Of a stretch of DNA of 23,594 nt, positions 1-11,700 are shown in pieces (the first letter of the stretch is position 1; every line of letters begins with the position of its first letter). The DNA is taken from positions 1-23,594 of the forward strand of contig CALEBD010000409.1 in the NCBI GenBank assembly GCA_937944945.1. Reading direction: 5' to 3'. Source of the stretch: an uncultured Clostridium sp. (GTDB lineage Bacteria > Bacillota > Clostridia > Peptostreptococcales > Peptostreptococcaceae). The notes under the pieces were generated by a model. That model was not told where the DNA came from, did not search any database, and saw nothing but the letters and a program-made list of their open reading frames with translations. The position numbers and the translations under genes were made by a program.

Positions 1-1
1 C

Positions 2-1333
2 GATAGAAACGGTTTTAAGAGATTTGTTGCAGCTTATATACCTTTAGAATCCAGTGTAAACTTGCACTATAGAAACGATGAACATTTTTCTCAAGATACA
101 ACAGTATCTACTGGCAATGCTCAAACTGGAGAGGCTAATATATATTTTTTAACAGAACCTGGTGCACTAAATACAAACTATACTCAAGGAAAACCTATGT
201 ATACATATAATTCAGCATATTCTAGTACTAATACCGCTAAAGGTTATATTCAAAGTTCTATATACGCTGAAGATAACGTAAAGAGTATGAATCGTATTAC
301 GTGTTCTGAAGTAAAGTCTATTAACGAATAGACAGATAGTTGGACTAAATTTAAATTTGCTAATTATTTAGATACAGATAGTACATATGGACCTGTTACT
401 AATTTAAAAGTATTTAAAAACAGATTGTATTTCTTTTAGGATAGTTCTGTGGGTATAGCTTCTGTCAATGATAGATCATTAATTAATGACAATAATGCTG
501 GAGAACTAGTATTAGGTACTGGAGGAGTATTAACTAGATATGATTATTTAGTTACACAAAATGGTAGTAGTATCATAAATGATAAAAGTATTACTAATTC
601 AGAAACAACTTTATACTGGCACGATTTTGATAAAAATGTAATATGTTCATTGGGTAATGGATTTAATGAATTATCTAAAGTAAAACAAGTATAGACATAT
701 TTAAATAGATTACCAGACTCAGCTAGAAAAAATCCAGTATCATTTTATGATAAGAAATATAATGAAGTATGGTTTAGAATATACGATAGATGTTTAATAT
801 TTAATGAATAGTTAAATGTATTTACATCTTTCTATACTCATAATCCAAACTGGTTCTTCCCATTTTCTACTAGATTAGTTACTATTAAAGACAATAATTG
901 TTACTATTTACACAATATGTATTACGTAGATGATAGCAAAGAGAAGGAAGAACGTATATCTTATGTAAGATTTGTAGTAAATAAAGATATAGCATATACT
1001 AAAGTATTCGATAATCAATGGTTTTCTGCTGAATTTGAAGATATTGGAGATGAAGAAAAACCTACATTAATAACAGATATACATTTTGAAACTAAAACTC
1101 AAGTGACAGATCCTATAGATTACAACAACATAGAAGTTAGAGAAGATAATTATAGATTTGCAATAAGTAGAGAAAAACAAGATAAACCTGATTTACAATA
1201 GCAAACTAATATGTCTTATGCTGGAAGAATGAGAGGAAAGTATTTAATTTGTAATTACACATTTGATTGTAATGATAACAAAGAGTTCAAACTTCCATAT
1301 GTTAAAACAACTTATAGATATTCAATGTTATAA
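2..1333 (+). CDS. Virion/tail structural protein, C-terminal part (5' end outside window)
   Basis: The frame is open from the left edge to TAA at 1331-1333 and gives 443 residues, with in-frame TAGs at 329, 437, 692, 809 and 1199. The start lies upstream of the window. Composition is beta-rich and aromatic, with segments such as SFYDKKYNEVWFRIYDR and LNVFTSFYTHNPNWFFPF that look like blades of a repeating beta fold. No signal peptide, membrane segment or catalytic motif is visible. In crAss-like phages the gene just before the cargo and RNA polymerase genes encodes a tail component called the muzzle, also annotated as a stabilisation protein. Position and the aromatic, Asn/Asp-rich beta character suggest the same role here, but that is inference from gene order. 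It stops one base before the next ATG (TAATATG), which suggests translational coupling. Confidence 0.7.
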
Positions 1334-1334
1334 T

Positions 1335-2861
1335 ATGAAAAATAAGAAATTAAAAAGAGTTCCTCAATATGCTTTCGGCGCTGATGCTATTTCAAATTGG
1401 GGAAACATGAGTGGAGTAGATAAAGCAAATGTAGTTACACAAGGAGTTGGAGCTATAGGTAGTATGATAGGTAACGCTACTAGTAGATAGAAACCTACAG
1501 CAGCTGGTGTAATAGGTGGCATAGGATCTGGAGCTGCAATGGGCGCTTCTATTGGTGGACCTTGGGGAGCAGTAATAGGCGGAGCTATTGGTGGTATTAC
1601 TTCAAGTATAGGTTCTGGTGGTTCTGTTAATGAGTAGACTGGTGAGTATGAATTACCATCAGGAATAGCTGGTCTATTTGGTCATAGTAAAAGTTATATA
1701 CGTAATAAAGCTGGTAGAATTAAAAATGGTATTCAAGCTAGACAAATGTCTGAACAAGTATCAGCTGATTACTATTAGGAAAATGGATATAATGAATTAA
1801 GTTTATCTAAAGGTGGTATAGTACCATCTACTATGGCTTACTTAGATGATGGTGAGATGTTAAGAACACCAGATGGAACTATAGGATCTATACCAGAAGA
1901 AGGTAAACCTACAGATTCTAATTTGTTAAATGTACCTGTTGGAACTCAAGTATTGAGTGATAAATTAAAAGTTCCAGGAACTAATAAAACATTTGCAGAA
2001 ATGGGTAAGAAATTGATGAAAAAAAGCAATAAGAAAGCTAATAATATATATGCTGAAAACAGTCAGATATTAAATGAAAGAAATAACCAAATAACTTATT
2101 AGAATTTATTAGAATAGCAAGAATCTATAAAGAATAAAAAAACAAATAAAAAACAAAGTATTCCAACTTATGAAGAAGGAACTTCTGGTGTATCTGGCAG
2201 AAAAAAAGTAAAACTAAAATATATATATGATCCTATGCTAGGTGGTTTTGGTTATATTGACCCCAACACAGGTGGTTTTGTTGAAATGAATGATGTACGC
2301 AACGACCTTCTACCTGATTCTATGTGGATTTAGAATTATAATGATTCTGATTAGATTGAACAACCAACTGTCCTAAAATAGGACACTGCTACTAAAAGTA
2401 CACATAATGTTGGTAAGCGCGATTTTTTAAAGTTACCAAATAAAAAGATAAAGAAAAACACACCAACAATATTCAACGATCACGCTTTTGAGGTAGCTGG
2501 TAAAAAATACTAGGTTGGCGACACCTTTGAGTATAAAGGAAAACAATATAAAGTTACTGGAAACAACGAAGCTGTGCCAGTGAGTAAAAACGCTACAGAT
2601 CCTAAAGAAATTGATGAAGGATTTAATTGGAACTTGTACAGAGATGTGTTTACTCAAGGTGAACCTAGAATTATAGGTCCGTCTGGAGCAGGGAGGTACT
2701 CTACTTATTAGTAGAATAAAACTACGAACAGTATACCAAATGCAAATGATCCTTATTTTATTGGAAATATGTACATGAATGGTAATTGGGGTGACCTTAC
2801 TGTTGGCGAGCGACTATCTTCTATTAATCCCGACACCTGCTTTAGGTGTAATAGGCACTAA
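1335..2861 (+). CDS. Internal virion (cargo/ejection) protein, N-terminal portion; likely frame-disrupted
   Basis: Begins at ATG 1335, one base after the upstream TAA, and runs 508 residues to TAA at 2859-2861, with 11 in-frame TAGs. Residues about 30-98 are a Gly/Ala zipper (for example GAAMGASIGGPWGAVIGG) of the kind that inserts in membranes. Residues about 157-230 hold a motif seen in internal proteins of crAss-like phages: GGIVPSTMAYLDDGEMLRTP, then LPVGT-like NVPVGTQVLSD. A Lys-rich helical part follows, then a small SH3-like strand run (FEVAGKKYQVGDTFEYKGKQ). The last codons (CFRCNRH) read poorly, while the +1 frame becomes coherent near 2836 and continues to 3714. I think 1335-3714 is one gene of about 792 residues with a one-base disruption. 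Two overlapping genes is the alternative. Function as an ejected cargo protein is inferred from the glycine zipper and neighbours. Confidence 0.75.
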
Positions 2862-3714
2862 TACTTCTGATAGTTATTCAATCCCCACAATAACTCAAGA
2901 TACCTCAATACCACAGACAGCAGTTCGTAGCACTCCAAGTACAAAAAGAAGCACAGCACAAACAAGCGTACAACAGCCTGTTTAGGAACAAGTTACTGGA
3001 CCAATACAACCTTTTAGTAATGATCGTCCATCTTTAACAGAATTAACTTCTAAACCAAGTAAAGTTTTACCCAAATTGAATATTGGTAGACCGTTTGTGT
3101 ACAATCCTTCTCCAGATGATGCAGTAAGTAATGGATTAGATATGTCTTCTTTATATTCTACTGTAGCTACTTTAACTCCTCTATTTGACAGAGAACGTGC
3201 AGAAAAAGTAGATACCTATACTTATAATCCAGCATATGGTCCTACTGATTATAACATAGATCCTATACTTAGAGAAGCTACTTTAAGTGATAGAATTGCT
3301 AGGTATAATATGGCTAATATTAATCCTAACACTGGAGCTAATATGGCATTTGGTTTACAGTCAGCAGTTAATAGGAACAAAACTATTGCTAATGCTTACT
3401 CTACTAAAAATAATGCTGAAAATCAAATGGCGTTTAACAATGCCCAAATAGCTAACCAATGGGGGCAACAGTATGCTGATGCTAGACATATTGCTGCTAC
3501 TGAATATGCACAAAATAAAGCAAATGCTAGAAATATAAATAGAAGAAATTTTGCTTCAGCTTTAAATAATTGGGGAGCGTCATTGAGAGATAAAAAACAA
3601 ACAAGTATGGATATGGCAGCTTTGGAAATGTTACAACCCATGCTTAATTATGGTACAGAAGACAATGTACTTAATAGAGTTAATAAAATATTAAATAGAG
3701 TAAAAAATGGTTAA
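2779..3714 (+). CDS. C-terminal portion of the cargo-like protein, in the +1 frame
   Basis: This frame follows TGA at 2776-2778, has its first ATG at 2779 and ends at TAA 3712-3714 (311 residues, one TAG at 2983). The first 20 or so codons (MVIGVTLLLASDYLLLIP) overlap the previous frame and may never be translated. From about 2836 the protein is convincing: a Pro/Ser/Thr-rich linker, then YNPAYGPTDYNIDPI, then long polar helices rich in Ala, Asn and Gln up to 3640. Segments such as NKTIANAYSTKNNAENQ fit an alpha-helical internal virion protein. Deleting one base in CCC (2829-2831) would give SSINPTPALGVIG and join it smoothly to the upstream frame. If it is an independent gene, 2779 is the only plausible ATG near the start. 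The last 8 bases overlap the next start (ATGGTTAA). Confidence 0.7.
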
Positions 3715-5746
3715 TAGATACGATGAACCTGCTTCTTATGGTTATATTAGTCAATATGTACCAATACCGTTTGAAAAATTATACGCATTAGGTAAAGATT
3801 ATGCAGACCAAAGAAAACAAGCAGAAAAAGAATTAGAAACAAATATTAAAAAATTTGGAGAATTTGTTTCACCTTCTAGTGTAGATACATAGAATTATTA
3901 TAACGCTTCTATAAAAGTTCTAGATCCTCTAATACAAGAAGCTGCTGTTAACCCAAGTGTTATGAAAAACGCAGATTATCGAGCTAGATTACAAAATACT
4001 ATAAACAACTTAGATTACAACTTGTTAAGTCAATATCAACAATCTGCTGAAAATCTTAGACTTCGCGAGCAAAATATAGCTAAGTTACAAGCAGAAGGTA
4101 GGTACGATGTAAACATGGACGACATTGACATAACTAATTGGAATACTAAAGATTAGGGAATAATGAATAATTTAAATCCTATTCGTTATCAATCAATTAG
4201 AGAACAAGTAGAACCTTATGTAAACAACTTGCAAGATTCGTTCTTGTATAGTAGAGGCGGATATAATTGGATTGGCGTTGATGCAGATACTGTAATAAGA
4301 CAAGTAGATACCAATTGGTCATCCATACGCAATACCCCTATAGCAGAAGCTCATATAAAAGCTATGATGAAAAATGGTATGACCTTAGAGTAGGCTGAGA
4401 ATGCTTTTAGAAATCAAGCTATGAATGATGCATTAGAATATGTTAGAAAGAAACCTGTAGTAGATCCATATGCTATGGCTGAATATTAGAATAGAGCTGC
4501 TATAAGATTAGCACAAGCTAGAAAAGGTAGTTAGGGTAAGCCTTCTGGTGCTGTGTTAGGACTTAGTGATATGCTAACTGGATAGTACTTGAAGCATCGT
4601 CAAAACATATTCAATAGAACTTTATCTAACGATAGTAGAGACGAACTATCAGATCCTAGTTTCCTTCAGAAATATCAAAAACTTACAGAAGAATCCTAGA
4701 TTAATATAGACAATCTTACTAATCAAATTATGAACAGCAATCCTAAATTTGCACAAGCTGTAGAACTAATTAAACAAACTCTTATTGCTAAAGGACACCA
4801 AGATTCTGAAGAATTAGATCAAGTCGCGTTTCAAGCTGCACTACAATCTCCTGTAGTTAGTAATAAAGATAGAAATAAAATAAATTCTGCCATATAGTAG
4901 TATGAAGAATAGCATCAAAATATGATAAAAGAAGCAGAGGGTAGAGCCATGCAAAAAGCTTTTAATAAAACATTACAATTAGATCCTAATGCAAATCCTT
5001 TTAGTAACTTTAGAATGTACGTTGATGGTGGAGAGTATATGTACGACGAAAAGAAAGTACACGATATGTGGGAAGATGGGTTAAGAATAATTACACAACC
5101 AGTTGGACCGAATTTAAATCAAAATATGTTAAATAGCTTATTTGGATCTAATAAAAAAGTAAATGAAGAAGTAGGTTATATTATAGATCCTAATAAATTA
5201 ATATCTCCCAGAAGCATTGTATTAGATAATCCTTATGTTACAAGCCTTGTAGAACAAGCTGGACACAAAATTAATGATATTAAAAATATGCATCTTGATA
5301 GAGATACTTGGGGTCAAGATAATTTTGATATAGAAGAAAGAATAGCCAAAGGTGATTTTGGTAAAGTAGCTATCGACAAGGTAGAAGGCTACATAGAACA
5401 AGGCAATACTAAAGGTTTACTTGTTAGTGTGAATGTACCTTATAAAGATATAGAAAACGCTTATACCTCTTGGTGGAGAATAGAAAATCCTAAAAATACT
5501 TTAAAAGACTATGGTTTTACTGTATCGGGAGCTCCAGAGGGAGCTGGAGAAGATTCCAGATGGTCACAAGGATACGTTACAGTAAGGATGGTTTTGGGTA
5601 CTAGTGATAGTGATGTTGATAAAACTATGACAAATAGAAGCTATTAGAAAGAAACTGGTACGACAAATACAAAAGAAATGTAGATACAACAAGATGATGC
5701 GTTAATGAATTAGATAAATAACTGGACTCCCGGAATGGGATTTTAA
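3707..5746 (+). CDS. Helical virion protein, probable second cargo/ejection protein
   Basis: ATG 3707 overlaps the end of the preceding gene by 8 bases and the frame runs 679 residues to TAA 5744-5746, with 13 in-frame TAGs. The N-terminus (MVNRYDEPASYGYISQYVPI, then PFEKLYALGKDY) with a Tyr/Pro-rich leader followed by amphipathic helices is typical of internal virion proteins in this gene neighbourhood. Residues about 75-400 are helical and rich in Gln, Asn, Lys and Glu. Residues about 420-650 look more globular, with mixed strands (YVDGGEYMYDEKKVHDMW; GYVTVRMVLGTSDSDVD). I see no membrane segment, signal peptide or catalytic motif. It lies between the cargo-like gene and the giant polymerase gene and is probably packaged with them. 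I do not recognise a specific enzymatic family. Confidence 0.82.
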
Positions 5747-5758
5747 TTAATAATAAAT

Positions 5759-8700
5759 ATGTCATACATAGATTTATAGAACGCTACAAAAAATCCAATA
5801 TTATACAGAAATAACAGCATTGGATTTCTGGATAAGGCTTACTATGAAAATAAGAACACCTCAGATTGGGCAGCAGATTATGATTTCATAGATTGGGCTT
5901 AGGACGCAACTAGAGATTATTATAGAAGTTTACAAAAAGGTTAGATGTAGACTTCTCAGGATAAAATGACAGTTAATAAATAGAACATTAATGATTCTTA
6001 GAAACTGTTAGAGTTGTATGATCAATTAGATCAAGTTGATTCTAAAGACCAAGTAGCTATTATTCAGAATGAAATAAGTAATATTACGGATTCTATGCGT
6101 AAGAATGGTAGTTGGTCATATTAGGCAGACCCTAATAGAGACCAATTACAAGGTATCATAAATGATAACCAAAAACAATATGACGAAAATTATAAACAGT
6201 ATTTAGGTGATTTAGAAGAACTAAATTAGTCCTATAAGAACTATGATATAAGTCAGTACTATACAAGAAAGAGTAATGATGCTACCGCTGGATGGGGTAA
6301 TTTTTTCTATAAAATGCCATCAACTATGGGCACTAGCAACACTAGCGCCCTGTATTAGACTACTAGTATGTTAGCAGGTTGGGGAGGATTCGTAGCAGGA
6401 TCTAAATTAGGAGCAGCAATTGGAGCTGCTGCTGGACCTGTTGGAGCCGCAGCTGGTGCTGTATTAGGTGGTATAATTTCTATTGGCGCAGCTCAATTAT
6501 TTGGCGGAATAACCTCGCGTGAGAATGAGTCCCACATGGAAGCATTTAATGGGTATTCTGAAAAAGTATAGCAACTAGCTGAAAAGAGAAATGTAGATCT
6601 ACAACCTGTGATAAATAATACTAAGCAGCAATTAGCTAAAAAAGGTGTAGACGTTACTTATTTAAACGATAATGAAATAATACAAGCGGCATTAGCAGAT
6701 GGCGATATCATATCAGGTTCTTCAGAATTTGATCAGATAGCTAAAGAAGCATATCTTGGAACTAGAAGAATATATGAGCAGAATAATGCACTTGGGTTTG
6801 GAGAAGTACTATCCGATTTATCTTATTTTATACCGTTGGGTAAATATCTAACAGGTACTGCAAAAACTGTTGGTAAATTTGCATATAAAACCATAGGTAG
6901 TCCATTTAAACAAGCAATGGCTAACAGAATGGCACAAGGATTACAGGTTGCAAATCTTGGCTCCAACCTAAGAAAAAAAGTAATAGCTGACAAACTTTTT
7001 GATTTTGTAACAGGTTCTGTATGGCGTAGCGCAGTGGAAGCGTCAGAAGAAGGTGCACAAAATGTAATTAATAAGAAGTATATGAACGATGAGTATGCAG
7101 ACGATTATGCAAATTCATCATTTTATGATGCGTTGATAGATGGTCAATTGATTGAAGATACTGTAGACAATTTGTGGCTTAGAGCTAAAACTTTAGGAGC
7201 TGCTTTTAACATTAACCACGAATATGAAAACGATGCACAGCTATTTGAGGAGATGATGGGTGGTGCACTATTGCCATTCTTTAGTCCACAAGGTATGGTC
7301 GGTTCTGCTTTAAATGCTAGAAAAACATTCAATGATATTACTCAAAGTAAAAGAGTTGGAGATTATGTTGCTACAGCGTTGATGCAACAAGACGAGATTA
7401 ACCGTAATTCTGATTTTTATAAAAAGATAAGGGAAGGTGTGAATAATGGCACTTATCTTGATATGTTAGACAGAATTAGTAATATGTTAAAACAAAAAGG
7501 ATCTGATGGAAAAACTACGCAATACAATTTGGACACTACTGTTTTAACAAAAGATGGTTCTATTCCTAAAGATACTGATATTGACGAGTTTATAAACGAG
7601 TAGAGAGAAGAGTATAATAATTTGATTTCTCACAAAAAACAATCGGCTAAACAATTGAATGAATTGAATTTAGACGTAGAGGATGAAGATTTATTATTAG
7701 CTCTTTCATGGAACGCTAAAACTGAACTTTCTAAAGCTATGGCTTTGAAAGCAAAAGAAGGTTTAGTTGCCGGAAACAATGCTATTACTTTGCTAGAAAA
7801 TGAAGATTTTAAAAACAAAGCTAAACAGCTTTTGAAGAAAGACAATTTGACAGACGCGCAGCTGTTACAAATAGCTACTCTTTTAATTGATAAACAAGTT
7901 CAGCAATATTATGATCGTTTAACAGATTAGTCAATAGCGGAAACACAAATTAAAGCTGCATTGACACAAGGTAGAATAAGTAAATATACTGGGTTATTTG
8001 ATGCTACAAATAGTTTGAATCAAACATTGTCAGAGAATAGAAAATCTAAGAAGCGTATAAAAGATAATATCAGTAGACTAGCTAAAGAATTAGATGTGAC
8101 AGAAGATGTTCTTAATGAATTAGATGAACATTTAATTAGTGATACAGAACTGTTTAAGAATATTCAAAATAATTCTAAAAATAGAGGTATATTGAATATA
8201 ATATCTCCGCTATTGCAGGAGAAATCTGAAAAACTGCAAAGTGTTGACAAAGAATACATATCTTAGCAAATAACTAAATATAGATAGGCTCAACACATAC
8301 AAAATAAATTAGCAGACGCAGTTAATGAAGCTTCTAGAAAACACAGCGAAGACGTTGAAGAAATTGATGAAACAAAGTCTCCTAAACAATTAGAAGATGA
8401 ACTTACAGCATTACAAGACGCTCAAGTTACAGAACAACAACAGTTAATATAGCAAGATATAAATAATACTATATCGCAGTTTGAAACTTTGTTGAGTTCA
8501 ATACCACAAGAAAGTGTATTGCACAATATTGTTGATGAAGTAAATAAAGGCAGAGATCTTGTGGGTACAGATGCTTTATCTTACGCAAGATACCTTAAAA
8601 ACTTAATGAATAAACTGTCTAAAAGATATACTGATAAAAAAGACACTGAAGGTATATCTGACCAAGATAAATAGAATTTGGATAAGTTACAAAAAGCTGC

Positions 8701-11700
8701 TAAACACTTAGGCAATCAATTAACTAGATTGACGGATTTAGTAGACGAAGATAACGCTAGAACATAGAGACACAATCCCAATTTTCCTAGTGACTCTACT
8801 GTGTGGTTTGATGAGAATGGAGATAGATATTCTTTTGATTTCACAAATTCAGAATACTCTGAAAAAGAAGGATTATTACTACGTGGTAGAAAAATAGCAC
8901 AAAATTCTGAAAAAGACAGAATAAACGAACAGATAAATACGTTAGAAAGCGAATTAAAAATGTTAGATAGTTAGGAAGATGAAGCTAGTAAACAATCTGC
9001 TACTTCGTTGAGAAAAACAATATCTCAATTAAAGGAAGCAGCATTAGCTATAGACTTTTCTAATTAGTTTACCGTAAAATCTGACGATCCTTTCTTATAG
9101 ACACTTACTTCCAAAGATAATTTGGGTAATACTAAACAATTTAGTAATAAATTGAAGAGACTGGTAAATTCAGTAAACCAAGATATAGAAGCCAATAAAA
9201 AGTCTAGAAATAGAAAAAGAAATATAGATTCTGTAGATGGGGACACTTTTGAATTTAATCTTGATAACGAAACTGGTAAAAAGCACGGTCCTCTACATCA
9301 ACAAGATTTAATAGAAAAGAGTAAAGACCGACCTTTAATGATTAAAGGGTATCCTTTGAATAATAGTATGGGGGCTAGAATATCTACCATGTTAAGCAAC
9401 CCTTACTATGCTAGTAAATTCTGGAGAGGTTTTATTACTATGCCTTATCAATCTTCTGATGAAGCTAAATAGGAAATAAGTAAGGATTTTGCTATATTAA
9501 AGAAATTCGGTCGTACTTTAAACAGGTATAAAGCCATTGATGATTTTAATAAAATAGGAAGGCAAATAGCGTATCTTAGAGAACAAGGTAAAGCTACAGA
9601 TGATATAATAGAAAATATAAATAAATTAGCTAATGGTGAAGTAGACAGCATAACTATAGGATTGGCTAAACTCAGCAAGGATGATTACGATAATATGGTA
9701 TACGCCTTACCTGTAAGAATTTATTTTAATCAGAAAAGGGTTGGTAATAAATGGTCATATGTCGTTGGTGCGGATTTTGCAGGTTATGCATATTCTACCG
9801 AACCTTCTAAAGCTGAACTTGATTCGCGTTCGGAATTAATACATAATTTATGGTATAATTATAAAAAGGTAGAGAAAAAAGAAGATGTGGAAGGATTAGA
9901 AACTGAATCTTACAAACCAGAATATACCAACAAAATAGGATTCCAGCCTGGGGACATGATTGTAACTAATGGTGGATACAATTATCAAGTTACAACAGTA
10001 GTAAACCCTAATCTAAATATTTATCAAAATGAAGCTGGTCAAACAATGACATCTAAAGAAATAGATGAAAGATATGAAGGCGAATTACCAGAAGCAATAA
10101 CTAAAGTATCTGCTCATCTAAACGAACTTGTACAATTAGCGAAATAGATTGGTTATAATAATGTAGATATTGAATCTCTTAATCAACCCCTTAGTGAAGA
10201 ACGGTAGAATACTACTAAATTAGCTCACTTACTTAAAGGTTTAGCTAAGTATGCAGATGGATTAATTGACTTGCATAGTACCTTTATACCTAAGTATGTT
10301 ATACCCACTTTGGGTCAAGCTGAAAAAAGAGGTACAAAAGTATAGAGCGCTAATACTGAAAGGGCTAAATTATTATTATCTTTTGCTCAAAAATATTCAC
10401 CAGAATTGTTTTTGTCTTATAAGAATTACCAAGACGATAACAATCTTACTCCTGTGGTAGAAGATACTGTATAGGAAGCTTTAAACAATAGATGGTTTAA
10501 TAGTAAAAATTCATTAAGTATTGAACTGAACGGTGAAATTATAAGTACACTGGACACTCCAGATAATAGAGATTTACTCGTTAGAATAGGCAATACTATT
10601 GAAAAATTAATTAGAGATAGCCACAATTCACAAGAATTTATGGACAAGTTAGATATTTTAGGTTACAATTTTAAGAAAAATGGTAATTCTGAAGAGGGTA
10701 ATCGTATAATATCTCAATATTTTGACAACAGAAGGTTCTCAAGATTAAGTAGACCTACTAATGTAATGCAAGCCATTACTATGGGTACTGCGGAACCTCT
10801 AAATAACATAGATTATAATAATTTTAATCGTGTGGCTAAACACGAACAATCTAAATTAAATCAAATTCAAGCATTGGGTTTAATCAAAAATTCCGATGGT
10901 CAATATGTATTTTCTTTAGTAGATTGGTTAAAGCGTAACGCATAGGATGAAGAGTCAGCAGAAGGTAGATAGCTAGAATCAGAAGTAAGAAAGTAGGAAC
11001 TTCAAACTGAGCAAGAAAGTTTACAAAAAACTGTAAGATCAATTAGGAAAAAAACAGAACTGATTAAATTTATTGGTGACAATGAAGAATTACTTGGTAA
11101 AGAATTGTATGATCAACTTGTACGCGTTAATAGAAAAGGAGAATTTGTATTAAAATACGATAATGCTGGAGCTACCAAATCACACATTATTGCTAAAATC
11201 AATGAAGTGTACGATTAGAAAATAAACCAAGTAAATGCTCAATTAGAAAAAGAACTTGAAGAAGAAATAAGTAAAAATGAATTTGAAGGTAAAAAAGTAT
11301 CTCCTGTAATTTTTGGTTATGGTTCATATGATTCAGAAGTAGGTTCTAACATCGTGTATTTTAACAGTAAAGGTGAAAAAGTACTGGTAAAGGATGCTAA
11401 CGGTACTCCTGGTGCTATTTACCTCATAACTCCCTCTTTCTTATCTTCTTCTAGAAGACACACTATTGTGCACTTAAATCCTAAAAGATTTGATAGAACA
11501 ACTGCTAAATTCTTAGCTTCTATACTTAAAGGAATAAACGATGGAAAATATAGTTTAAGTAGTTACGTTAGAGATATAAACGTAGAGGGATTTAACATAG
11601 ACACAGACATGTCTGTTAAACAATTGTTAGATACTTTTATATATACCGGAACAGAAGCTATAGCTAATAATCCATCAGATAATAATTACGCTAGACTGTT

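Noticed and set aside
1..1333. Standard-code reading as many short separate genes
   Set aside because: Pieces stay in one frame across each TAG, most have no ATG after the TAG, and domains such as the peptidase and polymerase would be cut by stops.
5747..5758. Possible promoter or terminator between the genes at 5746 and 5759
   Set aside because: Only 12 AT-rich bases are available, with no hairpin and no Shine-Dalgarno-like sequence; probably just an AT-rich ribosome-entry stretch.
7144..7332. Minus-strand ORFs, including 2433-2657, 3423-3641, 7144-7332, 14800-15039, 21400-21741 and 22895-23137
   Set aside because: All lie opposite long plus-strand genes, have compositions expected from antisense of AT-rich coding DNA, and show no recognisable domain or independent start context.
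10266..10460. Alternate plus-frame ORFs at 10266-10460, 13377-13640, 16950-17135, 19743-19928 and 21146-21349
   Set aside because: They overlap the long TAG-read-through frames, and their products (hydrophobic or Lys/Cys-rich with no motif) look like frame shadows.
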